Below, in pieces: positions 1-12,504 of a stretch of DNA of 64,000 nucleotides; within the stretch, counting starts at the first letter, position 1; the number at the start of each line of letters is the position of its first letter. The position numbers were made by a program, and so were the translations under genes. Where the stretch lies: the NCBI GenBank assembly GCA_028532985.1, contig JANCIK010000008.1:1984001-2048000 (forward strand). Direction: 5' to 3'. A model generated the notes under the pieces. It saw only the letters and a list, made by a program, of their open reading frames with translations, ran no database searches and was not told where the DNA came from. The DNA is from Stropharia rugosoannulata. Taxonomy: Eukaryota; Basidiomycota; Agaricomycetes; Agaricales; Strophariaceae.

Positions 1-2202
1 TATCATAAGTAATATGGTTTCTGAAAGATATTTTTGGATAACTCACCTGCGATCTAACTCATTCACTCTATTATCCACACCTTTACCCGCCACATGCAGC
101 AGTCGAATTAAGTGTATGAATAAGGACTTCCAAACGCCGAGCTCGAATTCGTGCATAAGATCTGGGACAAGCATTTTGGACGGATTATAATCGGGACCTA
201 AACGTTCAGGAAAGGCGTTCTTATACAACCCGTCAGATAAATATTATCATATGATTAAAAATGGTCGTACAATAGTAGGAACACCGGAAAAAAACTTCAA
301 CAAATTCTCCACAGCCTTACTCCGAATCGAACGTGCCCGATGATATATAGCTTTACGAGCAGACTTCACGTTTGATTCCATATAATTCCTGAAATTTGAA
401 TGGCGACTGTTGTGGTCTGCTCGCATTCCCAGGCGATCCAAGTGATCTTTAGGAACCAAACACCGTGGACACGGAAATAAACCTTTCGATCGGATGGTTG
501 CTAAAAGGGCCCTATGTCTATGCATGAGTTTGCGAGCTCAAGTGAATGGTTCTACTAATCGTACTTTTCGGGATAATCTGCAGAGTACGTGAAGAAACGC
601 GGATAGACTCTTCGCTCGACGCCATCACTGCATTTCACAAGAACGCCGTACCTATACGTATCCAAAAATTCATCATCAAGAAGTTTTTGCCAGACAGCGT
701 GCATTAGCTCTCTTCGACAGTGCGTCAGTATCTCGTCTTTTTGGGTTCGCCACTTTGCATGAAAGATTGAAGCCATGTCGTGAAATGAGTCGGGGAGCTA
801 ATAACTATGTTGGTAAATAAAAAACATAAGGACGAAATTGTAACACACTGATGGTATATAGGCCAAGTGGTGCATAGCTCCTGACTTTGGCGAAGATCGA
901 ATGTACTTTGATAAATTACCAAGCATCAGATAAATAGGCCAGGCTTTTGCGTTTCCAAAATTTGTTAGATGTGTTGTATCTGATGAAATCATTAGGGCCG
1001 CCAAAACTTTCTCAAGCTTGCAGCCCGGATTTCCAGGGGGTAACTTCCCGTGTTTTTGAAGCTTCTCGTGCTCCTCAATGAACACATCGGAAGTGAACAG
1101 CTCGCCATATACGCGTTGGACCTGGTCATTATGATGCGGGTCACGATGAAAGAGCTTGAAAGGAGAGTAATGTAGGAAGCGGGACAGTTGGTCCTGAAAA
1201 GCGTGAACAATTGTGGATGTTAGACTACGATAATACAGGCCAGACACAGTAAACATCCGAGGCGGTACTTTTTCGCTGCCTGAGGGCACTAGGATGTTTA
1301 CTGAGGCTTCTTTGAACTGGCTTTTGATGTTATTATCAGCAGCAATGGCCTTGTCGAAGCGTATATTTTCCCTGTGAGCATCAAAGTTGTCGAAATGCCG
1401 CGGGTCAAACTCGGGCTGTTGAATAACTTGCTTGATGAACGATGACACTTCACCCTCTGACTTCAAAGTTAAACCGTTGTTCATCCAACACAGTGTACGC
1501 CAGATGCTGATATTGGCAAACGGCCAATATAAAGGTCGGTCTTCACTACCGTCGTTGATGTTGTTATCGTGGATTGAATCTCCTTTTGAATTTGCTAAAT
1601 CCTCGTCCAACAGTTCGCCGCTTGGATCATAGGACGGACGCCATTCATATTGCCTGAAAAGTCCGAAAGAATTTGCAGCTGTGACTAGCTTGTTGCTAAC
1701 AATAGGGAAGGCTCTTGGAATCACTCTGCCATCATCATGTTCGGGTACATTAGCCGGCGTTAATGGCTCTGGAGGAACATCAGTGAACCGTGCAGGAATT
1801 CTGTATTTGCGTTTAGGGCGGCCAGCTGCAGTCAGCTCCGGTTCGGGTGGGACAACTAGACTATGGGGGGCAACATGACCGTCTTCGAGTGTGGTGATCG
1901 CTGCATAGTCCCGGACATTTGACGAGGCGACGCCCACAATACTGAGAAGGGGTGTCATTAAATTCTGCGCCAAACAACTTGTCAGCTGAGGTGAAAACAT
2001 AAAAGGGGCCAAAACACACAGAAAAACGCTTAGGACGACGGCTTTCATATGATGCTATATAGTTATCCCCAGAAAAGCGAGTTTGATATGATTTAGTGCG
2101 ATTAGCAAGGACATGAGCACATCCATGTCTATGTTTCGTCAGTGAAGCAGGTTTGGAAAATGTCTTCCCGCACGTTGGAAGGCACGAGAACTCTTGAGGC
2201 AT
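1..2202 (-). mobile_element. Plavaka-type DNA transposon, transposase 5' part (cut by window edge)
   Basis: This is the N-terminal half of a transposase of the Plavaka family, cut-and-paste elements common in mushroom genomes. I chose the ATG at 2202. It is followed by a zinc-finger-like start with Cys, Cys, then His and Cys (CLPTCGKTF...KHRHGC). The main exon is about 798-1980, and smaller exons lie at about 555-780, 247-525 and 43-228. Recognised words are SSDTTHLTNFGNAKAWPIYL followed by GNLSKYIR, a CPRC pair near 430-450, and LVPDLMHEFELGVWK near 120-190. The gene runs off the left edge, so the catalytic C-terminal half is not seen and no terminal inverted repeat could be checked. All seen exons read without internal stops, so it may be intact. 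The family assignment is from memory of these motifs. Confidence 0.82.
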
Positions 2203-2661
2203 TAGAAAAGGGCAGTTGGTGAGAGTTAGAAGCACGAAGGAACAGAACGTTGCAGATACGGAACAGTAACAAAGGTATCAAGACGGGACTCTGTTTGAAT
2301 CATGAGCAAAAGGTGTAATCTTGCTTAGACGCGGTTCATGTGCGATGCCAGCGACTGTGATGATTGGCCCATCCGATCTAAAACAATTCAGTGCTTGAAC
2401 TAGACGCGCAGTTCCGCAGCCCTGCGACTTCGCCGCGTCAGGGTGAATTATTTTGGAGAACGCCATCCTGCTTATAACAGTTGAATGAGCTCGACAGTCC
2501 ACGCTAAGTAGCCGCCCAACGACGTAGACGATGCTCTGGTATCAAATAGAACTCCACAGCTTATCAAAAGAGGAGATCATGGCGTTTGAACGATTGTTCA
2601 CGCAGAAGTATATCGTGATGATGATGAAATTTGAAATAACCTTCCCATTGTCTCTAATGCA
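2203..2661. other. Intergenic, transposase 5' flank
   Basis: No convincing coding signal was seen. It holds the upstream region of the transposase and possibly part of the first exon of the OB-fold-like gene to the right, because the open frame of that gene has no clear upstream boundary. Confidence 0.5.
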
Positions 2662-3310
2662 ATGGCTGTACAAAACACTGCCGTGCCCAGTTATCGACAG
2701 AGTAAGCCTTATCGTATCGTTCGGGCTGTTTGCACTAATAGTTCGTTGGTTTATCATCAGCAATGGTTAGCAATGCGTCTTAGGCATATGACTGTTGACG
2801 AGGAGTATTTTGCTATGGACTTGCAACACTTGATGCGCGAGCAGTTTCTGGCTTCCAATCTCGCCGACTCCACACTACATGGAACTGGATTCAAGGAAGA
2901 ACAGCCGATATTGCCGGGGTGTAGACGCCTTTATAACCCGGCTAAAATATTGGTACAAATCATGCAGATTTCCTATGAAACAAGCGAGAGGAAGCCCGTC
3001 ACGGACGTGAGATTGCTCCTATCAGATGGAACCACTATTGTCAATGCCCATGTTTGCAGACCGTTCCCGGATGGATTTGACCTCCAGACCATTGAAACGG
3101 GTGACAAGGTAAGAGGTCTGTACTACTGAAACTCTGCTCGCTGACTTCCAGAACCAGCTGCTGCTAATGGTGCCACGAGTGAAGAACGGAACCATCTTTT
3201 TGGAGCCAGACACAGTTCAGATGCTCAAAACTCATCGGCGAGGTTGTTTGCAAAGTCGTTCTATCAAGAGATGCACAATGACATGTGCCCCAGAGTATTG
3301 GCCAGCTTAG
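2662..3310 (+). CDS. Uncharacterised protein, family A copy 1 (possible OB-fold)
   Basis: Function not recognised. The model is join(2662..3108, 3152..3310), 201 aa, with a 43-nt intron (GTAAGA...CTTCCAG). ATGs at 2773 or 2788 are alternative starts. The core reads PAKILVQIMQIS, then VRLLLSDG, then LLLMVPRV and FLEPDTVQML. This alternation of beta-strands, with an SDG turn, recalls the OB-fold of the RPA70 N-terminus or RMI1; that is a resemblance by eye only. The tail carries KRCTMTCAPEY, which recurs as KRCTVACSAEY in a second copy at 18350-18960 on the other strand. The intron lies at the same codon in both copies, which shows that both are genes of one family. It converges on the family B gene at 4512-5237. 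Confidence 0.6.
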
Positions 3311-4511
3311 ATACGCCTTCGTGGAGAATTCTATAGATGTTGTTATGATTGACAGACGTGTCTTCCTTATACTTGAAAGTCAGGACGGGGTGAAACTTTT
3401 GTGCGGACTCGGAGTTTGTAGTTTGAACGACACTGCTCAGTCCAGGTAAATCCGCAATGGTGCCCAAGGTCTGGACCAGACCAGCACCATTTGGTATAAA
3501 TTAAAAGATTAGCAGTCGCAATCGGTAAGACTGCCCTACTACTGCTCTTTCAATAACTAGTTTTGTAGGTGGGATGGCAAAGTAACCATCAACCACCTTC
3601 AACCAGTCTGAATGTCTAGGTACGCCAGTATTCTGCATCGATCCAACGAGCCGAAGGGGGGAGGGGGGATGCCTACTCCATTCCGAGCTGAAACTTAGCC
3701 TTGACTTGAGGAGAAACCTCGGGGTGATCCGGACAGCGACTAAGCGTACTGGAGGATATTGGGAGGATACTCTATAGATCCTCATCCAAACTTAGAGACG
3801 AGAAGAACGTCACCGAGTAGTTGGTCACGGGAGTCCAACGGGAGTCCGACGTTGGTCCGACGAGCGATGTCCGTCGCTATTGCGTGCCGAATCCATGCCG
3901 GCGCTCATTGAGATCTGCACGACGTCATGGAACTGGAACAAATCACTCGGGGAGCAGAGGACCTCTTTGAAAATTTCCTTAAGTAGTATTAGACCTGATG
4001 ACCGTCACTATACAATTTTATAGATCTACTAAGGCCCGGGTGGTTGCAAGTGGAAATAATTATTAACCGGCCTTACGCTGAAATTTGACTCAGTAAAATT
4101 TACTTAAAGATTGCAGGTCGGGTGTATTTGGATGGTAGTAAATTGATATAAGAGAAGATGAGTCTGAAATATGGACCAAGTACTTCAAAAGGTACGCTTG
4201 AGCGCTTAAATGCTTCGGCATTCAACAACGGATCAGTAAATCATAATTAACATTCGGGCCCGGGCCTCAGACTCAGCCAACGAGTCGGAGACCGCAATTG
4301 CATCGGCGGGCGTCAACCCTTCTCTAATAAAAACCAACAGTGACAGCTCATAGTACCAGCAGTGGTATCACACCCTATATCTTTTATAAGTGTACTTAAC
4401 TCCACTTTTCAATATTCAATGATACTAGACTGAGACTGAGACTAAGTTTTGTATGTACAAATGATTATTATTGCCCATGATTGTCTATTGTGACCGTATA
4501 TATGTCTACTA
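3311..4511. other. Gap between convergent genes, no gene seen
   Basis: About 1.2 kb between the 3' ends of two convergent genes. Short open stretches exist, but none has protein-like composition with consistent splice sites. There are small repeats of the type gagtccgacg around 3830-3870. I see no transposon ends. Confidence 0.4.
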
Positions 4512-5237
4512 TTATAGACAATACGGCAGTCTGTGATCAGTCAGAGCGCTACTGTCCTTGAGAAAAAGCTGTGCAGAAAGAGAGGCGGTGGGTCGAAACT
4601 GACTGAAGGTATTAATTCTTGACCGCCACGGTGATAGTGATTGTCTCTGAGCACTCTGCTCAGTCAGCCTATCGAAGTCAGTGGTATTGTCTCCAAACTT
4701 CTCTGATACCTTCTGCATCAGAATGTCAATGTGCTGCTGAATGTCTTGAAGCTTTGCTTCATCTCTTTGTTGCATTCTGATTAAGGGAGCTAGCCGTCGC
4801 AAATAATGGTCTATGTCAAACAAACAAGCGGAGCGCCCAAGCAAGATTGCATTTTTGACGTCGGAGAGTACAAGGAAGAACTCCTGTAATTGCTTGATTT
4901 CGCTGCACCCAGCAATCCATGCATCAATCTAGATGATTTGTAGACGATAGTAAGACCTCTCTGAGTGTGTCAAGGTCAAAACAACTTACAGTCTCGGAAT
5001 TTTCAATTTGATGTGTATGTGTCTTCAGGAATGCATCGTAGGCAATGCAAACTTTTGTGGAGATTTCCAACAAGTCGGGGAGTAGACATATGTCGTCTTC
5101 TTTTATCACTAGTATACCGTCCGCTACAGCAGCAGGGACCAGCAAACTCTATAATAAGACGATTAGAAACCACTTACATTAACAAACACTATCGTAGTAG
5201 AAATTGGAAATGGAACTAAACTTACTGTATCATCCAT
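4512..5237 (-). CDS. Uncharacterised helical protein, family B copy 1
   Basis: Function not recognised. The gene closes in frame as complement(join(4512..4928, 4990..5148, 5226..5237)), 195 aa; the first exon codes only for MDDT. The middle has GRSACLFDIDHYLRRLAPL, followed by a charged, coiled-coil-like helix (RDEAKLQDIQQHIDILMQKV), and the end is ALTDHRLPYCL. The same order of motifs occurs in the gene at 11511-12504 (RRSAALLDIDYFLRKLDPL ... VLTDHRLSRYWRT), and the second intron is at the same codon in both. Copy 1 lacks about 90 residues at the N-terminus compared with copy 2. No signal peptide or membrane segment is seen. It is convergent with the family A gene to its left. Confidence 0.68.
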
Positions 5238-6128
5238 AATTTCGTTAGCTACCCGCCCTCAGAAAGAGTCTAAGTTAGTGCTCTGAGTCGTGAGGAGAGG
5301 TCCGAGGATACGATAAGCAACCATTCGTACGGTTATATGGCTCAGAATAACAGTCCAGATTTAGTCACATTCTCGAGCCGTGTCGGCCCGGAAACTTGAA
5401 CCGATATAGTAGTGTGTCTAATTGTCATAGAAATTTATCTCACCGTGACATTCACATGTAGTTTCAACTTTCTATGCTCACACAACATAATTTAAACTTG
5501 TGCGGGAAAACCTTTCAACCTGCTGTCAACATCTCTCAATCTCGGACATATGATAAATGCACCAGCCTCGCGGGAGAGAATTTGCTAGAAAATAGTGACC
5601 ACTGACAGCATCCCAGGAACGTGAGGCTTTTTGGTCACCGGAGATTAATTATGTGAGAAACTTTGATGTAAATTGCTGCTTTCAGGAGTCACCTGAAAGC
5701 TTCGCGTTCCTAGGTTGCGCCGCGCCGCGCGTCGCCTTATTAATTTCTCTCTATGACCTTATCATCCCTTATACGATAACGAAGTTGAACAAACACCATG
5801 ACTGCGGTCGTCTGCGGACCTGCGGCGCAATTGATGTGTGTTCCCTTGATATTTCTTTAACTGACCTCTGATGACACATATGACTCCATGACCCACTGCG
5901 CGACTGCATTCAATATTACTAGTACTAATGGGTGCGACTGATACGTGCTTTTATTACTTGGACTTTTTTTTTTTTGAAATAGTGGCAATTACTACACTGC
6001 GGGCCCAGTTCAAGTTGCACGCTTTAATATGCCACCATTACGAGCTGAGGCCAGAGCATCCGCTTTCGCAAAAGACTTCCACAAATTGCGTCAAGACAGC
6101 CGATCATACTACGGTGGTTTACTCTAGG
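5238..6128. other. Intergenic, no gene seen
   Basis: About 0.9 kb upstream of two divergent genes. It contains a T-run near 5965-5975. No supported coding or RNA feature was found. Confidence 0.4.
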
Positions 6129-7196
6129 ATGGCCTCAACTCCAACTCAACAATTAAAAGAGTCATTGCCTGCATCAGATGGGAGAACTGAGCCAATGTTC
6201 ATTCACTCCGATTCTGGTTTACTAATGCCACTTCAACCTCGCGTAATAACCAGAAATGGTTCTTATTATATGCGTCCACCTTCTCCATTATCCCCGAGTC
6301 CCAGGCCAGGCTACCAGGAAGGATCAACTTGCACCGACTATCGGAAAGGGCAGCGACATGCTAACTTCCGGATGAGGACCGCAGGTATAGTCATACATTT
6401 CTCACACCCGCCGGAATTCTGAGAAACGTTGTTCGCAAGCAGTTTCTGAGCTGGCCGTTCAGCCATTAGAGATCAGTTCACCAAATCGAGGAGAGCACAA
6501 TGAATTTGAAAGTAAGCTTTATTATAATGTTATGTCTGCTGTTTTAGACAGAAACTTACATGAAAGACTGGGTGTAGGGTCTAACGTATCTCGCAGCTTG
6601 AGTATACACATGGCGCTAAGTTTCAATCCTTCGATGGAATATAAGACCCCTTTCTCTCAGCTCTTGAGCCTGAACTGGCTTCCCGCATACGGAATATCTG
6701 AAGACGAATTTTGGAAACTATTTATTAGGTGCCGAGAATGCCTCAACTTTATGACAGTCAGAACGGTCCCGTTCCATAAGTGCCTGGAGACACAAGGTAG
6801 GGATGAGTGCTCACTAATTGTTCTTTTGAACCGTTCTTAATATCCATGACATCGTGATGGTTAGGGATCCGGGATATATTCAATCCGACACTGATTGAAA
6901 AAGAACAGACTTCAATGCGCATGCTTGACGCTCACGACGCCGAGAATGCTTCAGGTGTACCAGTAGAAGTGCTGAAGGCAATATTTCATGTCTGTCGACA
7001 GTGCGGACGGTACATGACAGAAAGGATTTCCAGCAATCATTACGACTGCGATATTGACGATGATCCGGCTTCAGCCACCATGAAGACTTGTATCTACTTA
7101 CAAAAATGCCGCAACATGTGTCTCAAAGGGGAGGGTAGTACTTCCGGGAAGGCGTTGATATTCAAGGAAGGTCTACTATTACGTGGGCCAATATAG
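6129..7196 (+). CDS. Uncharacterised protein with two Cys/His clusters, 3' end in the 1.4-kb repeat
   Basis: Not recognised by name. Exon 1 starts at ATG 6129 and ends near 6386. A short exon ends near 6508 (GTAAGC). Exon 3 runs from about 6547 to 6795 and exon 4 from about 6866. Two similar metal-binding-like clusters are seen: CRECLNFMT...FHKC near 6730-6783 and CRQCGRYMT...NHYDC near 6990-7047. Both follow C-x2-C-x11-H-x1/2-C, which suggests an internal duplication of a small zinc-binding unit. The N-terminus is Ser/Pro-rich. The last about 17 codons lie inside the 1.41-kb direct repeat that starts at 7144. The present C-terminus is therefore probably not the original one, and the gene may be truncated. 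Confidence 0.5.
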
Positions 7197-8554
7197 TAGT
7201 TACACCAGCATGAAAAACAGTGGATGGAGAAATCAAGAAGTTAGCCCTTTAAATTACATACCAATATTATTTCTTTCTCCGACTTTTGGCTACACGAGGA
7301 TGCGAGGCAGGAGCAAAATGATGTTGCGATCTTGTTCTTGCCATCACGGTACGGTCTTGTTCAGCTATATAAATAGATACACTGTTAAGTAGCACCGGAT
7401 TGTGCAAAGCACTCACGTGATTGCGAGTCATTCGGAGTCCGGTTTCCGGACACAGCTGACGCGCTCCTTCTTTCTTCACTCCCCGTCGGCTGGGCGCTGA
7501 CTGGAGGCTAATGGTTGACCGTGTTTATCTACCGTCGCAGCTATACTTGCTTCTTTCTTTCAGGACCATGCACTAGGGGGTTGATATTCATTGTCCCCCC
7601 TTAATTACTTGGCCCAGTACGCCGTTGCCTTCCACCACGACTAGTACAATGGCACTATTACTAGTTGAAGGAGGTCGAATGCTGCATTCCCTCCTAAAAC
7701 ACTAGCAATCAAGATCAGTAAAGTTGCAATCGTACTAGCCATTTCAACTTCTAGCCTGTCAAGATACGTTGTCCTAATTGGCGCACAACACCAACACTTC
7801 ATATGCAAAATCTAGCGCTCAGCTTCTATTCCAGTAAAACACGGACGATAACCTTTAGCCCCCGATACAGGCTCGTATGATCCTCATCAAATCTTCGAGC
7901 TCTCAATTGGCAATCACACGATCCAGTTCTGTAATCTGTATGCATCTATGCACCTATGCACTGTCTATGCGATCGTCACCGTCATGCTCCATCTTACTAG
8001 TCCCGTCAGGCTGCCTCTTATTTGCAGGACCATCCTGTTCTGGCAGCGTACATAGAGACAGGTTGAAGGAGGTCGAATGCTTCTAAGCATTCCCGTCTAA
8101 CACACCTGTAACCGAAAGAGCAGCAGTAGAGCAGTCTTAGAGATTGCGCTGCTAATCTTTCAAGCTCTATTATGTTCGTACTCGACTGCGGCCTGAATAA
8201 GTTCTATTACGCTCAATACACCATGTTCCGCACATTGAAAACGCAACGAGTTACGACGGGCGGCCCTAGTTCAACAGGAAATTACCAGGACATACCTCCA
8301 TTCTCGTCGCCTTCTTTCATTTGCAAGGATATATGGACGACATCCATTCCACCTTTATGCCTTCAGCAGTTTTCAAATACTTCAGACTCAGCGGATATGT
8401 TTATCAATGCATTGCGCATTCACTGCACTTATGGATTCCCCGGACCGTTATTCAGAAAAAAGTAACGGATTTGATATCGCATATGCCATGATGCTCGAAG
8501 AATTGTTCTGGATATCATTTCATAAAGGCGACCGGGTTACATTGTTTAGGACAT
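7144..8554. repeat. 1.41-kb direct repeat, copy 1
   Basis: The sequence 7144-8554 recurs at 16875-18285, offset 9731, in the same orientation. The only difference noticed is at 7155 (T, against A at 16886). From 7156 the match begins TGATATT and it ends ..TTTAGGACAT, so a TG...CA pair sits at the borders as in an LTR. However, no target-site duplication, primer-binding site or polypurine tract fits. It has no long open frame. It contains a TATATAAATA box near 7367 and a 20-bp word (GTTGAAGGAGGTCGAATGCT) at 7664 and again at 8062. It could be a non-autonomous transposon, a solo-LTR-like unit or a recent segmental duplication. Confidence 0.9.
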
Positions 8555-8614
8555 AGTATGAAAAGAAGGCGAGAGAAGTGTACCGAAAATCAACATCCAT
8601 AGCCGGGTATCTGC

Positions 8615-10406
8615 TCATTCCATATCTGCATGCAGTAACGTAGTGATATAATCAACCATCACTTCGTTACCCAAATCTGGGCCAACAGGAGGCGGGTTGG
8701 GAATGATGGGCACAGAAATGCCTCTCCGCGGTATTAAGGATTGAAGGCTCTTTAGGGTTTTCTCGACCCCAATTTTTTTATCTCCTCCAAACCGTATGAG
8801 AAACCTTCGATGTGCTATTGTGGCGTCATAGAAGTGTTGGACCATGTCAGGAAACTTCAGTGCTACCAAGGGATTGTCGTCTGGTTCTGTCACTGCGTCG
8901 TGTAAAACAATATCCACCTATTTATACAGATCAATGATGTTAGTGCATCGTTGTCAACTGTTTACAACGTGACTTACAAATGCAATGGCGCACGTTAAAA
9001 CAGTTGGATCCATAAGCCTGTCTCCATTGGGGTACATCTGTAAAAGTGAGGCAGGGCCCCACCACGTCAGGATAGTTTCGAAGGCGGCCTTTACCAAATC
9101 CGAATTATAGAATCCCGCTAGTTGGCGCTTGCATTGCCTGTCGAATTCGGGCGCGTCCGACTGTTGTGCCTCGTAAAAGCTTTGTAGGCCAAGTTTATTC
9201 CAGGCTGTTCGCGCCTCCACAAGACTCCTCGCCGTCCGAAATTGTGGTATTTCTGGGAGTCGAAATTCTTCATCCAAGTTGGTGCAACTGTACTCTCGGA
9301 AGAGTTTCTTCACCTTTTGCCTCATGTCAAAAATGAATTCCGAGTAGTTTCCGGTAGTCTGCAGAAGAAGTTAGTAATGACCATGTATCGGAAAGCGTGG
9401 AAGTGCAAGCTTACACATTGATGGAGAATCTCGTGGAAATAGCAGTAAAGGTTGTCCTCACGTTCATTTTCATGGTCTGGCCATTGGCCAACGAGGCGGC
9501 CATCCACCAACGGGGAGATAAGCAAGGCTAGTGTTGTTGATCGAAAGAGTTTCCAGACGTGAAGAAACAGCTCATCCTCGATCACAGTGGTTAGGACGAG
9601 AGAAACAGTGGACTAGTGCAGACTATTAGTCAGGAAAATATTTGGAAAATGTTAAAGATGCTATCGAACGCACAGAAATTCCGGTGATGGCTTCACCATA
9701 CCATAAAGACGAGGCCAGCGAGGCCCGGATGAAGGCTTGACAGTATGTCAGCATAGCAATAAGATTGAAAAGATCTTGGGGCCGTTTTTCTACTGGACAA
9801 TCGGGGAACGATTCCAAGGGTACCCCATCAGTGAGTTTGTTGGAATGTATTTTCCAGAATCGATCTGCATTGTCATCGCTAAATTTATTGATGGGTTTCC
9901 CGACCACTCCACACCCCGAGGCATACAGACTTTCGAATAAACCTGAGGAGTGGCGAGTCATAACCTTTTCTCCTGCCACATGTGCCGAATGTTCGTCCTG
10001 TAAACTTGATTGTAAGTTTATTCTAGCACGTAATCAGGGTTTCACCGACGTCCGTGCACATTACTAAGTACAGTGGAAGCAACTCGTTTTCCCATACCGA
10101 TCCTTCTCCGAGCACCGACGCTCGGATCGTCGATGCCACGGTTACCTCAGATGGGTTGACGTCTTCTGCGGTTGTCGATTCAGCGTAATTCGATTCAGAT
10201 TCAACTAACCCTTCCTGATCCCAATCATACTGCGCAGGGGTGTCCGCAAAGTTGTCGCTGTGACCAGAATCCGAATCCGACAACTCGAATAAAAGGTCGC
10301 TACCATGCTTTGATTCCGATTGTTCATAAAAGCTTCTAAAGCTTCGGAGTAGCGCTTGAAAAGAAAATAAAGGGACGAGATGGCTCATGGTCCGGTGTCT
10401 TGCCAT
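8615..10406 (-). CDS. Uncharacterised multi-exon protein
   Basis: Function not recognised. ATG at 10406; exons at about 10406-10025, 9995-9680, 9610-9420, 9360-8985 and 8920-8615. One splice (GGAATTTCT to TCCACTGTT) was traced in frame; the 10.02-kb junction is unresolved because the obvious intron would be too short. The first exon encodes an acidic Ser/Asp/Glu-rich region (ELSDSDSGHSDNFADT). Later exons give a globular, helical-looking protein (GLFESLYASGCGVVGKPINK, WPDHENEREDNLYCYFHEIL, MDPTVLTCAIAF). No signal peptide is seen. It begins 60 bp after repeat copy 1, which makes its 3' end a second gene border at this repeat. Confidence 0.5.
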
Positions 10407-11510
10407 AATGGGCTGAAAGCTAGCTGTTGGCTAGCTGTGCCCGGTAATAGCTGCTCAGTGCCTCCGATATTTATGCAATCCGCCCTCAGGTGCATGCGAA
10501 TACTCGCGAATTGTTTCCCAAACTTGTCAGTTAAGGAACATAAAACATGTGCGAACTTCAGAACTACATTTAGTTCGACTTAGTAATGGTGAGAATGAGA
10601 CTACCATTTACATGTATACTCACTGCTACCTTACAACCACGGGTGAAAAAATTCTCTCTCTCTCTGGACTCTGACTCTCACGTCCTGAAGCACAGTCTGT
10701 GAGCGTATTGAAAGGAGGTATAAATGAAGCATAAAGGAAACTATGTCTTCTAATAACCGTTTCCTTTTGCAATCTTCCACTAGTGTGTTGCTGCACTTCT
10801 TGAGTGACAAATTAGTGTATGAACTTAGTGCCCGAATCATACTTAGCGCAAGTTCTGTGGGTCTACTAGTACAAGCATCCTCATTCACACAGGAAGACAG
10901 TCCTATATCTCTGAGATATAGTCATTGATACATACGTATTCATCGTATTCATGGGGCTACTGTGATATCTATGTATGGTTCATTATCATTGCTCAAGGTT
11001 GACTCAAAAGTCAGTAGGTCCTAACTTCATTCAGTTTCATAGATTAACTCCAGGCCTAACTGTGGAGGCTGCAATGAGAAAGTGGAGTTCCGGCGGCCGT
11101 GCCAACTTATGGCCGCAGCAACAACTTGAATATACGGGAAGCGGCTGGCCGCGCCTCCGAGAATGACCGTCGAGAGTCACATCAATATTCCGCAGACTAT
11201 GCATGCACAGGCACATGAGTCGAAGTCGAGCAAACTTATACTAGCGACTGTGTACTAAGCGGTCTCAAACTTCAAAGGCTCGCAGCCTCTTCGAGCAATT
11301 TGTGATTTTGTTTGAGGTGTCATTTGGGTGTCATCAAGTTGTCATCAATCAATTGCATAATCAAGTGTCATTGACAGAATTGTTACAAGGATTACGTGAC
11401 CGGATTGCTTACCCCGGGTATATGAGTGTTGACTAGGAGATTGGAAGTTTTCTGACAAGTTATTCAGTCCTGTCAAGGCTCCTCTCTACTGGCCGCTAAT
11501 TGTCCTACAA
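10407..11510. other. Intergenic, no gene seen
   Basis: About 1.1 kb between divergent genes at 10406 (minus) and 11511 (plus), presumably holding both promoters. A CT-dinucleotide run lies at about 10651-10665 and a short repeated motif (GTGTCAT / TTGTCATCAA) at about 11315-11370. Nothing else is supported. Confidence 0.4.
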
Positions 11511-12504
11511 ATGTCGACCTCTTCAAGCCCGTTTTTTATCACGCAAACGAACGTTAACAAACGCGAGATGATCGACCATTGGGTGAACACAGGAAACCTC
11601 ACCTCCCATGACGAAGACCTAGATGACTTGTCCCTCCAAGCTAGTTCAATGTCACACCAGTCCACGCCAGATGACTCGACCCTATTCGATAATCTAAGCC
11701 CTGTGAGTGCCCTGTCGGACAATGTCCGTGATCACCTAACTCCCACTCGAACAGGTTGCTAAAAACAATATTTTCTTATTTATCCAGGACGGACATGCAT
11801 CGTCTTTAAAGAACGTTGAAGATAGCTCTCTTCCAAAGATGTCTGGTGATGAAAACGACTTGAGCTTCATTTCTAGTGACAATTCATCCAACATGGCAAA
11901 TGAAGAGGATATCGAGAATATCAAGGATTCACATTTATGTCTTACCAGTAATCTACTAAGGGTCTCTGGCGCCGCAATGGACTCATACGCTGCTCTAATT
12001 GAGTCGAAGTGCCTCAAGAACTCCCAGGATGTGGGCGCTTCTTAGATTGTATTAATTGGTGGTAGCTAATGTTTTCGTTGGCAGATTGAAGCTTATCTTT
12101 CCCGGTGTTCAATGGAGTCTAGGGAGTATCTGCTTTCTGTTGCGATTGACGCCAAAGATGCCACAGTCCTTCGTCGCTCTGCAGCGCTCCTCGACATCGA
12201 CTACTTTTTGCGCAAGCTTGATCCTCTTGTATCTGTTTACCAGAAGAGCAATTTGATACTCACCGATGTTAAGGACACCATTCAATGTGTACGACACACG
12301 GCTAATCTCTCCGACAATAAGTTGAGCGATCGAAAGGGCGCCAGTCTTATTCCTCACGTCTTCATGCACAAACAGCGGAGAATACAAGAGAAAATCAATG
12401 TTGAAGTTACAGCAAGGCCCACTGCCCACTATGCCGCTCGAATGTTTACAGAAGACGGTCGAGTCCTCACAGATCATCGTTTGTCGCGTTATTGGCGTAC
12501 TTGA
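11511..12504 (+). CDS. Uncharacterised helical protein, family B copy 2
   Basis: Function not recognised. The model join(11511..11702, 11788..12030, 12085..12504) closes in frame and gives 284 aa. The N-terminal about 115 residues are Ser/Asp/Glu-rich and look disordered. From there on it parallels the gene at 4512-5237: LCLTSNLLRVS, IEAYLSRCS, SAALLDIDYFLRKLDPL and the end VLTDHRLSRYW. The intron before IEAYL is at the same codon as in copy 1. It has no membrane segments. It points toward the family A copy at 18350-18960, repeating in mirror image the convergent pair at 2.7-5.2 kb, but here the two genes are separated by the 13.1-16.5 kb gene and the second 1.41-kb repeat. Confidence 0.68.
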
